From: Stappia sp. WLB 29 | Lineage (GTDB): Bacteria; Pseudomonadota; Alphaproteobacteria; Rhizobiales; Stappiaceae | NCBI RefSeq assembly: GCF_023507705.1 | Contig: NZ_JALBGD010000007.1 | Location: forward strand, 62,001 to 126,000 | Direction of reading: 5' to 3' | Length of the DNA: 64,000 bases | Shown: one piece after another, positions 35,058-44,032 of the stretch | Numbering within the stretch: position 1 is the stretch's first letter | Layout of the letters: every line of letters begins with the position of its first letter | Position numbers and translations under genes: made by a program | Notes under the pieces: model-generated | Told to the model about the DNA's origin: nothing | Seen by the model: the letters and a program-made list of their open reading frames with translations, nothing else | Database searches by the model: none

Positions 35058-35360
35058 GCCCGTCTCCCGATGGCCGCAACCAACCCTTCGCCAGAACGAG
35101 AGAAAGCTCGATGCAAAACGGCATCAGATCGGCCTCTTGGCGTCCTGAACGGATTTTTTCTTGAAACTACTTGAGATTACGGATGTTCCGCACTTTTGCA
35201 GGATCTGAAGAGGGGTATCACGACAACGTGGCGATGTAAAATATCCGTATCACCAACCGGTATCCACACTCCGTATTTCAGGATATGCAACCCTTGGGCG
35301 GGCGCAAGGGACCCTTGCCGGGCGCGCACCGCCCGGTTGCCCCTTCTTCGGTCAAAGAGG
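35058..35360 (-). promoter_or_regulatory. 303-base gap before the NRPS gene, possible internal promoter
   Basis: This is the only large gap inside the cluster. It is AT-richer than its neighbours between 35140 and 35285. It has CCGTAT/GGTATCC-like short repeats (around 35250-35280) and a 7-bp GC hairpin at 35318-35336 (CCGGGCG / CGCCCGG) near the end of the upstream gene. I could not fix a -35/-10 pair. No gene is seen. Confidence 0.4.
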
Positions 35361-36299
35361 TCAGCAGTCCGGCCGGTCGGTACAGCCGATCTCCTGCCGG
35401 GCCGCAACCCGCCGCGATCCGGCAACTTCGACGCGGCTGCGCACGCTCAGGACGTCGGCCATATGCTTGCCGTCGGTAGCCCGGGTCACCCGGCAGCGGT
35501 GCCGCCAGAGCAGATCACCCCGCTCGAAGTCGACGAGCTCGATGGAGATCGCCTCGCCGGGATCGATGTTGGCGTGATAGGCGACGCTGCGCCAGCGGGT
35601 GATCGCATTGCGCGCGAAGTCCGGATCGACGTTCCATTCGGCCCGGTCGACGAAAGCCGGGACGTTGGCGAAGTAGAGAAAGCCCGCCCCGTTGAAGTCC
35701 TGCGAGGGGCAGGGAAAAAACAGCTGCGGCCGGTGGTCGGCGGCAACGATCGTTCCCTCGTCCCAGGCCCACAAGGTGCCGTCGAGGCCCGACAGATCCG
35801 ACTTGCCGGCTTCGGAGACCGGCGGCAGGCCCTGGATCTCGACGCGGACCACCGAGCGGTTCGAGGTCTGGCCGTTGCGGTGCACGAAGACCGAGACCAT
35901 GCGCACGATGCCGAGCATCGCCCCGCCGATGCTCAGACGGTGCTCGCTCTGCACCTGGGTGCGCGACAGGCGGAACAGGCTGGAGCGGATCACCAGCGTG
36001 TCGTTCTCCTTGGCCATATCGAAGCGCGCGCCCTCGATCCGCACCGAACGGAACGCGGCATAGACCGTGTGTCCCGCCTCGTCGTAGAAGTCGGGAAAGT
36101 CGTATTCCGCCATGCGCGCCAGCTGGATCCAGTGGCGGTGGCCCAGTTCCTTCAGCAGCCAGGCCTCCGAAAGCCCGCTGAAGGCCAGATGCGGCATGCC
36201 GAGATGGACCCGGTGAGTGCTCGCCCAGCCTGTCGCCCGATCCCGGTGGGACGCCACCCCTGGCCCGGACCGGGGCCGGTTTCTCTCTTGCAGTGTCAC
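35361..36299 (-). CDS. LnmK-like biosynthetic protein (Pnap_2097 family)
   Basis: Protein of 312 aa (GTG start at 36299) resembling LnmK, the double-hotdog acyltransferase/decarboxylase that makes propionyl-ACP in leinamycin biosynthesis, and the related Pnap_2097 group. The recognisable block is VHLGMPHLAFSGLSEAWLLKELGHRHW (residues 31-57). Such proteins occur in NRPS/PKS loci. Here it may load or transfer an acyl group on a carrier protein. The start is uncertain within the first 30 residues, and the substrate is unknown. Confidence 0.72.
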   Translation of the reverse strand: MTLQERNRPRSGPGVASHRDRATGWASTHRVHLGMPHLAFSGLSEAWLLKELGHRHWIQLARMAEYDFPDFYDEAGHTVYAAFRSVRIEGARFDMAKENDTLVIRSSLFRLSRTQVQSEHRLSIGGAMLGIVRMVSVFVHRNGQTSNRSVVRVEIQGLPPVSEAGKSDLSGLDGTLWAWDEGTIVAADHRPQLFFPCPSQDFNGAGFLYFANVPAFVDRAEWNVDPDFARNAITRWRSVAYHANIDPGEAISIELVDFERGDLLWRHRCRVTRATDGKHMADVLSVRSRVEVAGSRRVAARQEIGCTDRPDC

Positions 36300-36349
36300 G
36301 GGACATGATCCTCCGCGATTTCGGGGTCGGCAGGCCGGCGGGACGCCGC

Positions 36350-37159
36350 CTATTCGAGCCGGTCGGTTCCCGTATCCCTGGCCCAGAGAGGGCCGCGGTC
36401 ACGGCGTACCTTGCGCACCATCGCGTCGAAGAGCTTGGCGGCGAACGCATCGCCCGCGACGAGCTCCTCGGCCGCTGCCGCGCTGCGCAGACGCACTTCG
36501 TCGGTGAGCGGGGTATTGGCGCCGGGCAGCATGCCCGCCTGGCACTGGATTTCGGCCGCGCGCTGCGCGTTGTAGAGCAGCCAGAAGGTGCGCGGCACGT
36601 CGCGCTCGCCGACCGCGATGCCGTGGTTGCGCAGCACAAGGACACTCTTGTCGCCAAGGCTCGCGACCATGCGCGGGCGCTCGTCGGCAAAGACCGTCAC
36701 CCCCTCGAAGGCGTGATAGCCGACCCGGCCGAAGAGCTGCGCCCCGTAGAAGTCGTCATAGGTGAAACCGCCCTCCTTCAGCGCGATGGCGGAGATCGGC
36801 GTCGTGTGGGTGTGGGCGATGCAATGGATGTCGTCGCGCGCCTCGTGGATCGCCCCGTGCAGGGCAAAGCCCGTCCGGTTGGCCGGGTAGTCCGACGGCT
36901 CGACCAGATTGCCCTCGACGTCGACCTTCACCAGGTTGTCCGGGGTGATCTCCTCGTAGTGCAGCCCGAAGGGATTGACGAGGTAGTGTCGGTGGGGACC
37001 GGGCACGCGCAGCGAGATGTGGTTGAAGATCATCTCGGTCCAGCCGAGATAGGCGACGAGATGGTAGAACTCGGCAAGCTGGACGCGCATGCGCCGCTCC
37101 TCGGCGGCCATCTCGTCCCGCGCCTCGCCGGACTTTGTGCTGGAAACCGTCTTCAGCAT
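36350..37159 (-). CDS. class II aldolase/adducin-family protein
   Basis: Protein of 269 aa. The zinc-type histidines are in CIAHTHTTPISA and LRNHGIAVGE; LGWTEMIFNHISLRVPG and NRTGFALHGAIHEARDDIH are family blocks. Class II aldolase-fold proteins act as aldolases, epimerases or decarboxylases. In this cluster it probably tailors a small precursor or the amino-acid unit. It is 50 bases upstream of the LnmK-like gene. Confidence 0.85.
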   Translation of the reverse strand: MLKTVSSTKSGEARDEMAAEERRMRVQLAEFYHLVAYLGWTEMIFNHISLRVPGPHRHYLVNPFGLHYEEITPDNLVKVDVEGNLVEPSDYPANRTGFALHGAIHEARDDIHCIAHTHTTPISAIALKEGGFTYDDFYGAQLFGRVGYHAFEGVTVFADERPRMVASLGDKSVLVLRNHGIAVGERDVPRTFWLLYNAQRAAEIQCQAGMLPGANTPLTDEVRLRSAAAAEELVAGDAFAAKLFDAMVRKVRRDRGPLWARDTGTDRLE

Positions 37160-37222
37160 GGCTGTCTCCCGTTCGGATGGGGTTGGGCCCAGCGGACACG
37201 CCGCCGGGCCTTGGCACGAGTG

Positions 37223-38248
37223 TCAGTGGGCGTGCTGGATCAGCGCGGTGAGCACGCTGCGGTCGCCGGAGAAGCGCTTGCGGCCATGGGCGACGAGGAT
37301 ATTGTCCAGGACGAGCACGTCGCCCTTCTGCCACTGCACCGGCTTCTCGTTCTCCAGCAGCACGTCGTAGATGTGCAGCACATCCTCGGCCGAGATCTCG
37401 GTGCCATCGCCGTAGCGCATGTGGTCGAGAAGCTGCGGCGCCTCTTCCAGCGCCCGCGCCAGCCGGTCGGCGGCCTCGGTGCGACCATCGAGCCGCGCCC
37501 ATTTCAGCGCCGAGACGGGCGAGAAGATATGCACCTGGTTGAACCAGACATCGTCGCCGGAGCGCGGGTGCTGCCGGGTGGTCGGACGCACCTCCTGCCA
37601 GAGCTGCATCGACCCGTCGTCCAGCCATTCGAAGCGCCAGCCGGACTTGGCGGCGACCTTCTCGGCCTCCTCGCGCCGGTCGGTCGCGAACACCTCGTGC
37701 CAGGTCTTGGGCACGCCCGGCCGGGAGGCGACCTTCTCCGGCAGCGGCAGGTTGCGGCAGAGCTGCACGCCGCCATGGGTCTCGAAGCGCTCGCGGACCT
37801 TCGGATCGATGGCGCGGGTGATGGCGCGCATGTCGCCGATGGTGGTCTGGCCGCCCTCTTCGGGCGGGCGCTCGCAGAAGAAGGAGATGCGGTCGGGCGA
37901 ATTGTCCGTGTAGGACATCTCCTGGTGCAGCGGGATCGAGTAGGAGCCGGGGATCTCGGTCGCGGTCATGATCCGGCCGTTGACGACCTTGCGCGGCGAG
38001 GTGCCGCCGACATAGTCCATCAGGTCGGGCGCGACCACGTCGAGCACCTTCTGATAGTCGCTGGAGGTGTGCACGCAGTCGAACCCGCGCAGCAGGACGC
38101 CGCCGTTTTCATCGAGCTGGGCGGAGATGCGGTCCTTGGCCTCGGCGAGGTAGGCGGCGAGCTCGTCGAGGCTGAAACGGGTGCCGTCGCGCGGCGACCA
38201 GACCACGATCGGAACGTCGGGACCGAGAGTGCTTTCAACGTGCTGCAT
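37223..38248 (-). CDS. TauD/TfdA-family Fe(II)/2-oxoglutarate-dependent dioxygenase (SyrP-like)
   Basis: Protein of 341 aa. The iron motif starts with His-x-Glu in PLHQEMSYTDNSPDRISFFC, and the distal His with the 2-oxoglutarate Arg is in LDNILVAHGRKRF. The His-x-Glu form and GGTSPRKVVNG are seen in SyrP/clavaminate-synthase-like hydroxylases of NRPS clusters. It would hydroxylate a carrier- or free amino acid or an acyl chain. Confidence 0.87.
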   Translation of the reverse strand: MQHVESTLGPDVPIVVWSPRDGTRFSLDELAAYLAEAKDRISAQLDENGGVLLRGFDCVHTSSDYQKVLDVVAPDLMDYVGGTSPRKVVNGRIMTATEIPGSYSIPLHQEMSYTDNSPDRISFFCERPPEEGGQTTIGDMRAITRAIDPKVRERFETHGGVQLCRNLPLPEKVASRPGVPKTWHEVFATDRREEAEKVAAKSGWRFEWLDDGSMQLWQEVRPTTRQHPRSGDDVWFNQVHIFSPVSALKWARLDGRTEAADRLARALEEAPQLLDHMRYGDGTEISAEDVLHIYDVLLENEKPVQWQKGDVLVLDNILVAHGRKRFSGDRSVLTALIQHAH

Positions 38249-38286
38249 GACGCGAACTCCTGGTTGGGGTGGATCGGAAGGTCGCC

Positions 38287-38712
38287 TTACGGCTTGACCT
38301 GGAAGATCGTGGCGAGCGCCGTCGCCACCAGCTTCTTGCGCGTGCCCGAAAGGGCGTAGACATCGGCACGGCAGACCGCATGGCGCCCGCCGTAGTTGAG
38401 CACCTGGCCGTGGCCGACGAGCGTCTGGCCGACGGCGGGTGCGAACATGTTGAGCTTATATTCGGAGGTCACGACATCGCCGGCGACGGAGGCGGCCGCC
38501 CAGGCACAGGCGCTGTCGGCCAGGAATCCGATGATCGCGCCATGGCCGAAGCCGTGATGCTGGGTCAGCTCGCGGCGCATCGGGATGCTGATCTCGACCT
38601 CGCCGTGGCGATAGGTGTCGAGGCTGGCCCCGACCCAGACCGCAAACGGCGTCTTGCCGATCACCGCTCCGATCTCGTCCCGCGAGAGAACCGGCTGCTT
38701 TTCCTCGGACAT
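38287..38712 (-). CDS. PaaI-family hotdog thioesterase
   Basis: Protein of 141 aa. The 4HBT/PaaI pattern is HHGFGHGAIIGFLADSACAWAAAS followed by TSEYKLNMFAPAVG. It hydrolyses acyl thioesters on CoA or a carrier protein, possibly releasing or proofreading intermediates. It is 75 bases after the acyl-AMP ligase gene and 38 before the dioxygenase gene. Confidence 0.85.
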   Translation of the reverse strand: MSEEKQPVLSRDEIGAVIGKTPFAVWVGASLDTYRHGEVEISIPMRRELTQHHGFGHGAIIGFLADSACAWAAASVAGDVVTSEYKLNMFAPAVGQTLVGHGQVLNYGGRHAVCRADVYALSGTRKKLVATALATIFQVKP

Positions 38713-38787
38713 GGTCCTTTATTCACCTCGTCACGATTGCAAGTTCCGCGAACCGGGCGGGCCGTGCCGGCCCGGTTCCGCGTTCGG

Positions 38788-40587
38788 TCAGTCGTCGCCG
38801 CTCGCCGCTCTGGCGGGCTCCGCCTCGGCAGCCTGGGACGGCCGGCGGGCAAGGATCGCCAGCGTCTCGTCGAGATAGCGCTTGCGCGTCTCGGCCCGGC
38901 GGATCTTGCCGCTCGACGTCTTGGGGATGGAGCCCGGCTCCAGCAGGACGATCTTGTGGAAGGTGACGTCGGCCTCGCGCAGGATCTCCTGGCGGATCGC
39001 CCGTGTTGCCGCGTCGATATCGATCGACTGGCGATTGCCCATCCGCACCTCCTGGGCGAGCACCAGCGTCTGGATGCCGCTGTCGGGATCCTCCACCGCG
39101 AAGGCGGCGCCGGAGTTGGTCTTCAGCCCCGGCCAGGCGCGCTCCGCCACATATTCGATGTCCTGCGGATAGACGTTGTGGCCGCGGACGATGATGAGAT
39201 CTTTGTATCGGCCCGTGACATAGAGCTCGCCCTCAAGAACGAAGCCGAGGTCGCCGGTGCGCAGGTAACGCTCGCCGTCTGCCTCGCCCTTGATGCGCGC
39301 GTGGAAGGTGCGCTGGGAGACCTCCTCATTGTCGAAATAGCCGAGCGGCACATGCGGTCCTGCCACCCAGATCTCGCCGATCTCGCCGTCGGGCATGGCG
39401 GCGAAAGTCTCCGGGTCGACGATGCGCAGCGTCTCGTCGCGCAGCGCGCGGCCGCAGCCTATCGCCTGTGTCTCGTCTTTCTCGTCGGCCGGCGCGACGG
39501 CCGCCCCTCGCGCAAGGCCGGCACGGCTGACCGGACGCAGGATCGGAACCTCGCTGCGGCTGCCGCCGGTGATCAGGAGCGTCGCCTCCGCCATGCCGAA
39601 GCAGGGGTAGAAGGTCTGCGGGCGAAAGCCGATGCCGGCGAAGGCCTCGGTGAAGCGCTGCAGGGTGCCGGCGCGCACCGGCTCGGCGCTGTTGAACGCC
39701 AGCTTCCACGACGACAGGTCGAGACCGGCATCGATGATCAGGTCGCGGCGCTCGATGCACAGGTCGTAGGCATAGTTCGGTCCGCCGCTGACCACCGCGC
39801 GATAGTCGCTGATCGCCTTCGGCCAAAGCCAGGGCCGGTGGGCGAACAGGTTGGGCGACATCAGGATGCAGAAGGTGCCGAGATAGAACGGCTCCAGCAC
39901 ATTCGCGATCAGCCCCATGTCGTGATAGAGCGGCGCCCAGCCGACATAGGTGGGATTGTCGTCGTTGCCGAAGGCCTCGGCCATCATCTCCAGGTTGGCG
40001 GCCAGATTGGCGTGGCTCACCATTACGCCGCGCGGCACCGACGTGGAGCCGGACGTATACTGGATGAAGGCGAGTTCGTGCGGCAGCGCCTCGTGCGGGT
40101 CGGCCGTCGGTGCGGCGCCGGCTTCGTCGAGATCGATGGCGATGAAAGTGGCGTCTCGGTAGCTCGGCAGCGGGCTCAGCTGAGCGTGGACGAGCGAGGC
40201 CTGGTCGAGATTGCTGAACACCACGGCGGCAGCGGCATTCTCGGCGATGGCATGCACCGTGTTGCGCAGGCGCGAGCCCTTCAACGGCACCATCGGCACC
40301 GGCACCACGCCGGCGAAATGGCAGGCGAAGAAGGCGACGACGAAGGCAAGGCCGGTCGGGAACATCAGGATCGCCCGGTCGCCGGGGCGCGTGTGCCGCC
40401 GCAGCCGCTGGCCGTAGATGCGCGCCAGCCGGTGCAGCTCGGCGTAAGTCAGCGCCTCCTGCTCGATATTGTCCGGCCCCAGATAGAGGAAGGCCCGGTC
40501 GTCGGGCCGTGCGGCCGCATAGGTGTCGAGGAGGCCCCACAGGGTGGGAACGCCGACGCTGCTCAGATCCCGGCTCTTGTCCAGCAT
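38788..40587 (-). CDS. fatty acyl-AMP ligase (FAAL)
   Basis: Enzyme of 599 aa that activates a fatty acid as acyl-AMP and passes it to a carrier protein. FAAL-type blocks are FIQYTSGSTSVPRGVMVSHANL, GWAPLYHDMGLIANVLEP, YPCFGMAEATLLITGG, TGDLGFVLEGELYVTGR and KTSSGKIRR. Its length and the YHDMGLI block separate it from acyl-CoA synthetases. The ATG follows GGAGGAG and lies within the last 25 bases of the thioesterase gene. The likely partner is the stand-alone ACP of this cluster. Confidence 0.92.
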   Translation of the reverse strand: MLDKSRDLSSVGVPTLWGLLDTYAAARPDDRAFLYLGPDNIEQEALTYAELHRLARIYGQRLRRHTRPGDRAILMFPTGLAFVVAFFACHFAGVVPVPMVPLKGSRLRNTVHAIAENAAAAVVFSNLDQASLVHAQLSPLPSYRDATFIAIDLDEAGAAPTADPHEALPHELAFIQYTSGSTSVPRGVMVSHANLAANLEMMAEAFGNDDNPTYVGWAPLYHDMGLIANVLEPFYLGTFCILMSPNLFAHRPWLWPKAISDYRAVVSGGPNYAYDLCIERRDLIIDAGLDLSSWKLAFNSAEPVRAGTLQRFTEAFAGIGFRPQTFYPCFGMAEATLLITGGSRSEVPILRPVSRAGLARGAAVAPADEKDETQAIGCGRALRDETLRIVDPETFAAMPDGEIGEIWVAGPHVPLGYFDNEEVSQRTFHARIKGEADGERYLRTGDLGFVLEGELYVTGRYKDLIIVRGHNVYPQDIEYVAERAWPGLKTNSGAAFAVEDPDSGIQTLVLAQEVRMGNRQSIDIDAATRAIRQEILREADVTFHKIVLLEPGSIPKTSSGKIRRAETRKRYLDETLAILARRPSQAAEAEPARAASGDD

Positions 40588-41393
40588 GGTCTCTCCTCCG
40601 GAAGGCTGATGGGACGGGCGGACGTGCCCGCAGGTTCGAAGTCGGCCCAGCGGGCCAGGGTCCTGACGAGGATCGCCTCCAGGCGGCGCGTGCCCTCGGC
40701 ATCGAAGAAATGCGCGCCCGGCAGCTGGCCGCAGGTGAAATTGCCGGTGGTGTGGGCCGACCATTCGATGAGCTCGCGCAGCGACATGATCGGGTCGTCG
40801 AAGCCCTTCACCGCCAGCATGGGACACTCGAGCGGCGGCTGGCCGGCGTAACGATAAATGTCGGACAGCTGCAGGTCGGCGCGGATCACGGGCAGCACCT
40901 GGCGCAGCCAGTCCTCCTTGCCGCGCATGAGCGCCGGCACGCCGCCGAGACGATGGAGCGCGGCAACAAGCTCGTCGTCGGGCAGGCTGAACAGCTCGCC
41001 ATGGCTGAGTTCGCAGTGGGGCGCGCGCCGGCTGGCGACGACGAGGCCGGCGGGCATGTCCTCGCCGATCAGCCGCAGGAAGCGGGTCAGCTCGAAGGCG
41101 ATCAATGCGCCGAGGCTGTGGCCGTAGAAGACGAAAGGCCGCCGGGATCCGGCGCGGGACGCTAGGAAGTTGCGGACGAGGCCGGGAACCAGCGCGCCGG
41201 CCCATTTCGGCAGGACATTGCAGGTCTCCGCCGTGCGGCCGGGAAGCTGCACCCGGTGCAGCGCGACCTCCGGGGGAAACTTCGCCTGCCAGGCCGCAAA
41301 GGAGTGGCGGCTGCCACCGGCATGGTGGAAGACGTAGAGGTCGACCGCCGCCCGCGCGCGGTCGCTGGCAAAGATCTCCGCCTGCGCGCTCAC
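40563..41393 (-). CDS. type II thioesterase (GrsT-like alpha/beta hydrolase)
   Basis: Protein of 276 aa. It opens with DLYVFHHAGGSRHSFAAWQ, the nucleophile Ser93 lies in YGHSLGA, and the catalytic His is in LPGAHFF. Type II thioesterases clear misprimed carrier proteins or release products in NRPS systems. The GTG at 41393 overlaps the P450 stop (GTGA). Its last 25 bases overlap the FAAL start. Confidence 0.9.
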   Translation of the reverse strand: MSAQAEIFASDRARAAVDLYVFHHAGGSRHSFAAWQAKFPPEVALHRVQLPGRTAETCNVLPKWAGALVPGLVRNFLASRAGSRRPFVFYGHSLGALIAFELTRFLRLIGEDMPAGLVVASRRAPHCELSHGELFSLPDDELVAALHRLGGVPALMRGKEDWLRQVLPVIRADLQLSDIYRYAGQPPLECPMLAVKGFDDPIMSLRELIEWSAHTTGNFTCGQLPGAHFFDAEGTRRLEAILVRTLARWADFEPAGTSARPISLPEERPCWTRAGI

Positions 41394-42682
41394 GCCGTCC
41401 CCCGTTGACTGGAGAAGCGGATGTCGAGCCGCTCGGGACCGCGCAGGATCAGGCTGTTGGCCTGCCAGCGGCGCTCTGGATCGACACGCTCGAAGTCGCC
41501 GTAGCCGTTCAGCAGCACCTTGAGAAAGGCATCGCCCTGGACGCGGGCAAGCAGCGCGCCGAGACAGGAATGCATGCCGAAGCCGAAGCCGATATGGGCG
41601 GTGCCCTTGCGGTCGAAGCGCAGCTCGTCGGGAGCCTCGAAGACCTCGCCGTCGCGATTGGCCGAGCCGAGGCAGAGCAGGATCTGCTCGCCGGCGGCAA
41701 TGTCGATGCCACCGACGGTGCAGTCCTCGACGGCAAGGCGCTTGGTGAACTGCAGCGGCGTCTCGTAGCGCGTCACTTCCTCGATCGCGGCGCGGATCGA
41801 GGCTCCGTCGTCGCCCAGCGCCTCGAACTTCTCGCGGTGATCGAGGATGGCATCGACGAGATTGCCGATGAGGCACTGGGTCGTCTCGGTGCCGGCGACG
41901 AAGGACATGACGCAGGCGAAGGCGATCTCCTCCTCCGTCAGGCCGGCGCCGTCGACCTGCGCCTCGCAGAGGCGGGCGATGATCGTGTCCTTGCCCGACT
42001 TGCGGATGCGGGCCGCATGCTCGCCGAAATAGCCGGTCAGCTCGCGCATGCTGCTTGCCGCCTTCTGGAAGGCGGAGCGGTTCATCATGCCGGGGTCGAG
42101 CAGGTAGCGGACGGCATGGACCTTCTCGGCGATACCGGGGCGGGCTTCGTCATCGACCGCCATCCAGTCGCACAGGATGTCGATGGGCAGCGGCACGGCG
42201 ATGTCCGCCATGACGTCGCAGCCGCCGCGGGCGGCATGGGTGGCGAGCAGGCGCTCGATCCGGTCGGTCAGCACCGGCAGGAGAGCGTTGATCGCCTCAT
42301 TGGAATAGGCCTGGTTCACCAGCCGGCGCAGACGCATGTGCTCCGGATTGTCGGTGAAGACGATGGAGGTCTGCAGGAAGCGCAGCATCTGGCCGTAGTC
42401 CTCGAACCGCAGGCGGGCGGCCTGCTTGACCACCGTGTCGGGGATCAGGCGCACGCTGAACTTGCGGCTGCGCATGACCGCGAGCACGTCTTCGTAGCGC
42501 GACAGGATGAGCGTACCCTTGGTGCGCAGGATCGGCGCCTCGCGGCGCAGGCGCGCATAGACCGGATAGGGATCGGCGCGGAACGCGGGATCAAGTGGGT
42601 TGAAGACGATGTCCTGGCCGCCCGGCACGCGGGAGGCAGCGCTGCCTGGCTGGGTTTGTGCTGCTGGGGCGGTGACGGTCAT
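41390..42682 (-). CDS. cytochrome P450
   Basis: Soluble bacterial P450 of 430 aa. The heme motif is FGFGMHSCLG with the axial cysteine at 373. The I-helix has SFVAGTETTQ, with Glu in place of the usual Asp before Thr, and the K-helix EVTR gives E-x-x-R. It probably hydroxylates, epoxidises or desaturates the acyl chain or the product. ATG at 42682 is preferred over an upstream in-frame start. No ferredoxin gene is nearby. 130 bases separate it from the methyltransferase gene. Confidence 0.93.
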   Translation of the reverse strand: MTVTAPAAQTQPGSAASRVPGGQDIVFNPLDPAFRADPYPVYARLRREAPILRTKGTLILSRYEDVLAVMRSRKFSVRLIPDTVVKQAARLRFEDYGQMLRFLQTSIVFTDNPEHMRLRRLVNQAYSNEAINALLPVLTDRIERLLATHAARGGCDVMADIAVPLPIDILCDWMAVDDEARPGIAEKVHAVRYLLDPGMMNRSAFQKAASSMRELTGYFGEHAARIRKSGKDTIIARLCEAQVDGAGLTEEEIAFACVMSFVAGTETTQCLIGNLVDAILDHREKFEALGDDGASIRAAIEEVTRYETPLQFTKRLAVEDCTVGGIDIAAGEQILLCLGSANRDGEVFEAPDELRFDRKGTAHIGFGFGMHSCLGALLARVQGDAFLKVLLNGYGDFERVDPERRWQANSLILRGPERLDIRFSSQRGTA

Positions 42683-42812
42683 GGCACGGTTCCCTGTTGC
42701 TGGACGCGGGCAAGACGGAGACAAGACGGGGGCGTCCGGCGGCACGGCTCGCGCAGCCGGGGGTGTTGCCGATGCGTGCGGCGGGCCGGCGAGGGACGCC
42801 GGCCCGGCTCCC

Positions 42813-43715
42813 TCACATCCTCGACAGTTCGGAGACGGGGCGATCGGTCGGGCGCAGCGAGATGCGCAGCAGCCCGATCTTGCCCGTGTAGAAGCCGATG
42901 GAGGTCTGCTTGAGATAGCGCTCGTACCGCTCGGTGACGGTTTCTCCGACCAGCTTCACCGCCTCGTCGCGCCGCCGGCGCAGGTTGCGCGCCCACGCAT
43001 CGTAGGTGCGGGCGTAGTGCAGGCGGTGGTTGACCAGATAGGTCACCTCCATCACCCCGTCCGCCGCCGCGGCGATCTCGTCCAGCCGCGGAAGGTCGGC
43101 GGCCGGGAAGATCTCCTCGTTGATGAACTGGCTGGCTTCCTCGTTGCGCATGGTGCCGTAGACGAAGGTCTGCAGCGACATGCGCCCGCCCGGCGTCAGC
43201 CACGAGGCACAGGTGGCGAAGAAGTCGCGATAGGTCTCGATCTTCACCTGACGGCTGTCCTCGGGCTTGGCGAAATGCTCGAAAGCGCCGACGGAGATGA
43301 TGCTGTCATAAGGCCGGTCCGGCTTGTGCTGGGTCCAGCTTTCCAGGCGCACCTCGATCTGCGGGATGCCGAAGCTGCGCACGTTGTCCGCCTGGTCCTC
43401 GCTGAGCGTCAGGCCGACGATCCGCTTCAGGCCGGAATAGCTGCTGGCCTTGCGTACCAGGGCGCCCCAGCCGCAGCCGACGTCGAGCAGGGATTCAGCC
43501 TTCTCCGCCCGGGCCTCGCGCAGGTGATGGTCGATCTTGCGCTGCTGGGCGGCGGCCAGCGTGTCGTCCTCGCCCTCCCACAGGGCGCTGGAGTAGGTGA
43601 GCGACTCGTCGAGCCACAGACGGTAGAAGTCGCGGCTGACGTCGTAGTGGTACTGGACCGCGGCCATCGAGCCGCCGTAGTCGGGCTGTTCCGTCTTCAT
43701 GGTATCGGCCCTCAT
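42813..43715 (-). CDS. cyclopropane-fatty-acid-synthase-like SAM methyltransferase
   Basis: Protein of 300 aa. QYHYDVSRDFYRLWLDESLTYSSALW (21-46) is the CFA/mycolic-acid-synthase N-terminal signature, and VGCGWGAL (79-86) binds SAM; VGAFEHF follows. Such enzymes add a methylene or methyl to a double bond. It is shorter than CfaS (about 380 aa), lacking the N-terminal lipid-binding part. Its start overlaps the ACP stop, so an ACP-bound unsaturated chain made by the desaturase is a likely substrate. Confidence 0.87.
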   Translation of the reverse strand: MRADTMKTEQPDYGGSMAAVQYHYDVSRDFYRLWLDESLTYSSALWEGEDDTLAAAQQRKIDHHLREARAEKAESLLDVGCGWGALVRKASSYSGLKRIVGLTLSEDQADNVRSFGIPQIEVRLESWTQHKPDRPYDSIISVGAFEHFAKPEDSRQVKIETYRDFFATCASWLTPGGRMSLQTFVYGTMRNEEASQFINEEIFPAADLPRLDEIAAAADGVMEVTYLVNHRLHYARTYDAWARNLRRRRDEAVKLVGETVTERYERYLKQTSIGFYTGKIGLLRISLRPTDRPVSELSRM

Positions 43716-43999
43716 CCTGCCGTGACGTGCTGGCGCTCGGCCTCACGGGCGACGCCGGCGGCGATGTTGTCGAGCGTTTCCGCCTCGAACAGGATCGCCA
43801 GCGGGATCTCCACGCCGAGCCAGGTCTCCAGATCCATCGCCAGCGCCGTGGTCAGGGCGGAGTCGAGACCGAGGGAATCGAGTCCATCGCTGCCCTTGAT
43901 GGACGCCTGGTCCATGCCCAGCACATTGGAGATGTAGGTCTTGAGCCAGGCAAACACGGCGGCCTCGTCGACCTTTTCCGCAATCTGAACGTGATCCAT
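43712..43999 (-). CDS. acyl carrier protein
   Basis: Four-helix carrier protein of 95 aa. The phosphopantetheine attachment serine is Ser47 in DSLGLDSA. It lies between the desaturase and methyltransferase genes and overlaps the latter by 4 bases. It probably holds the fatty acyl chain delivered by the FAAL while it is desaturated, methylated or oxidised, before condensation by the NRPS. Confidence 0.92.
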   Translation of the reverse strand: MDHVQIAEKVDEAAVFAWLKTYISNVLGMDQASIKGSDGLDSLGLDSALTTALAMDLETWLGVEIPLAILFEAETLDNIAAGVAREAERQHVTAG

Positions 44000-44032
44000 G
44001 GGAACTCCTCCTCTTCCTGCAATTGCGTCGGG

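Noticed and set aside
32010-35174. Open plus-strand frame of 1054 codons opposite the NRPS gene
   Set aside because: It mirrors the NRPS codons, is Gly/Arg/Ala/Gln-rich and has no recognisable domain. Long antisense frames are expected from high third-position GC.
38269-40851. Open plus-strand frame of 860 codons opposite the hotdog and acyl-AMP ligase genes
   Set aside because: Antisense shadow of two well-supported genes, with low-complexity translation and no motif.
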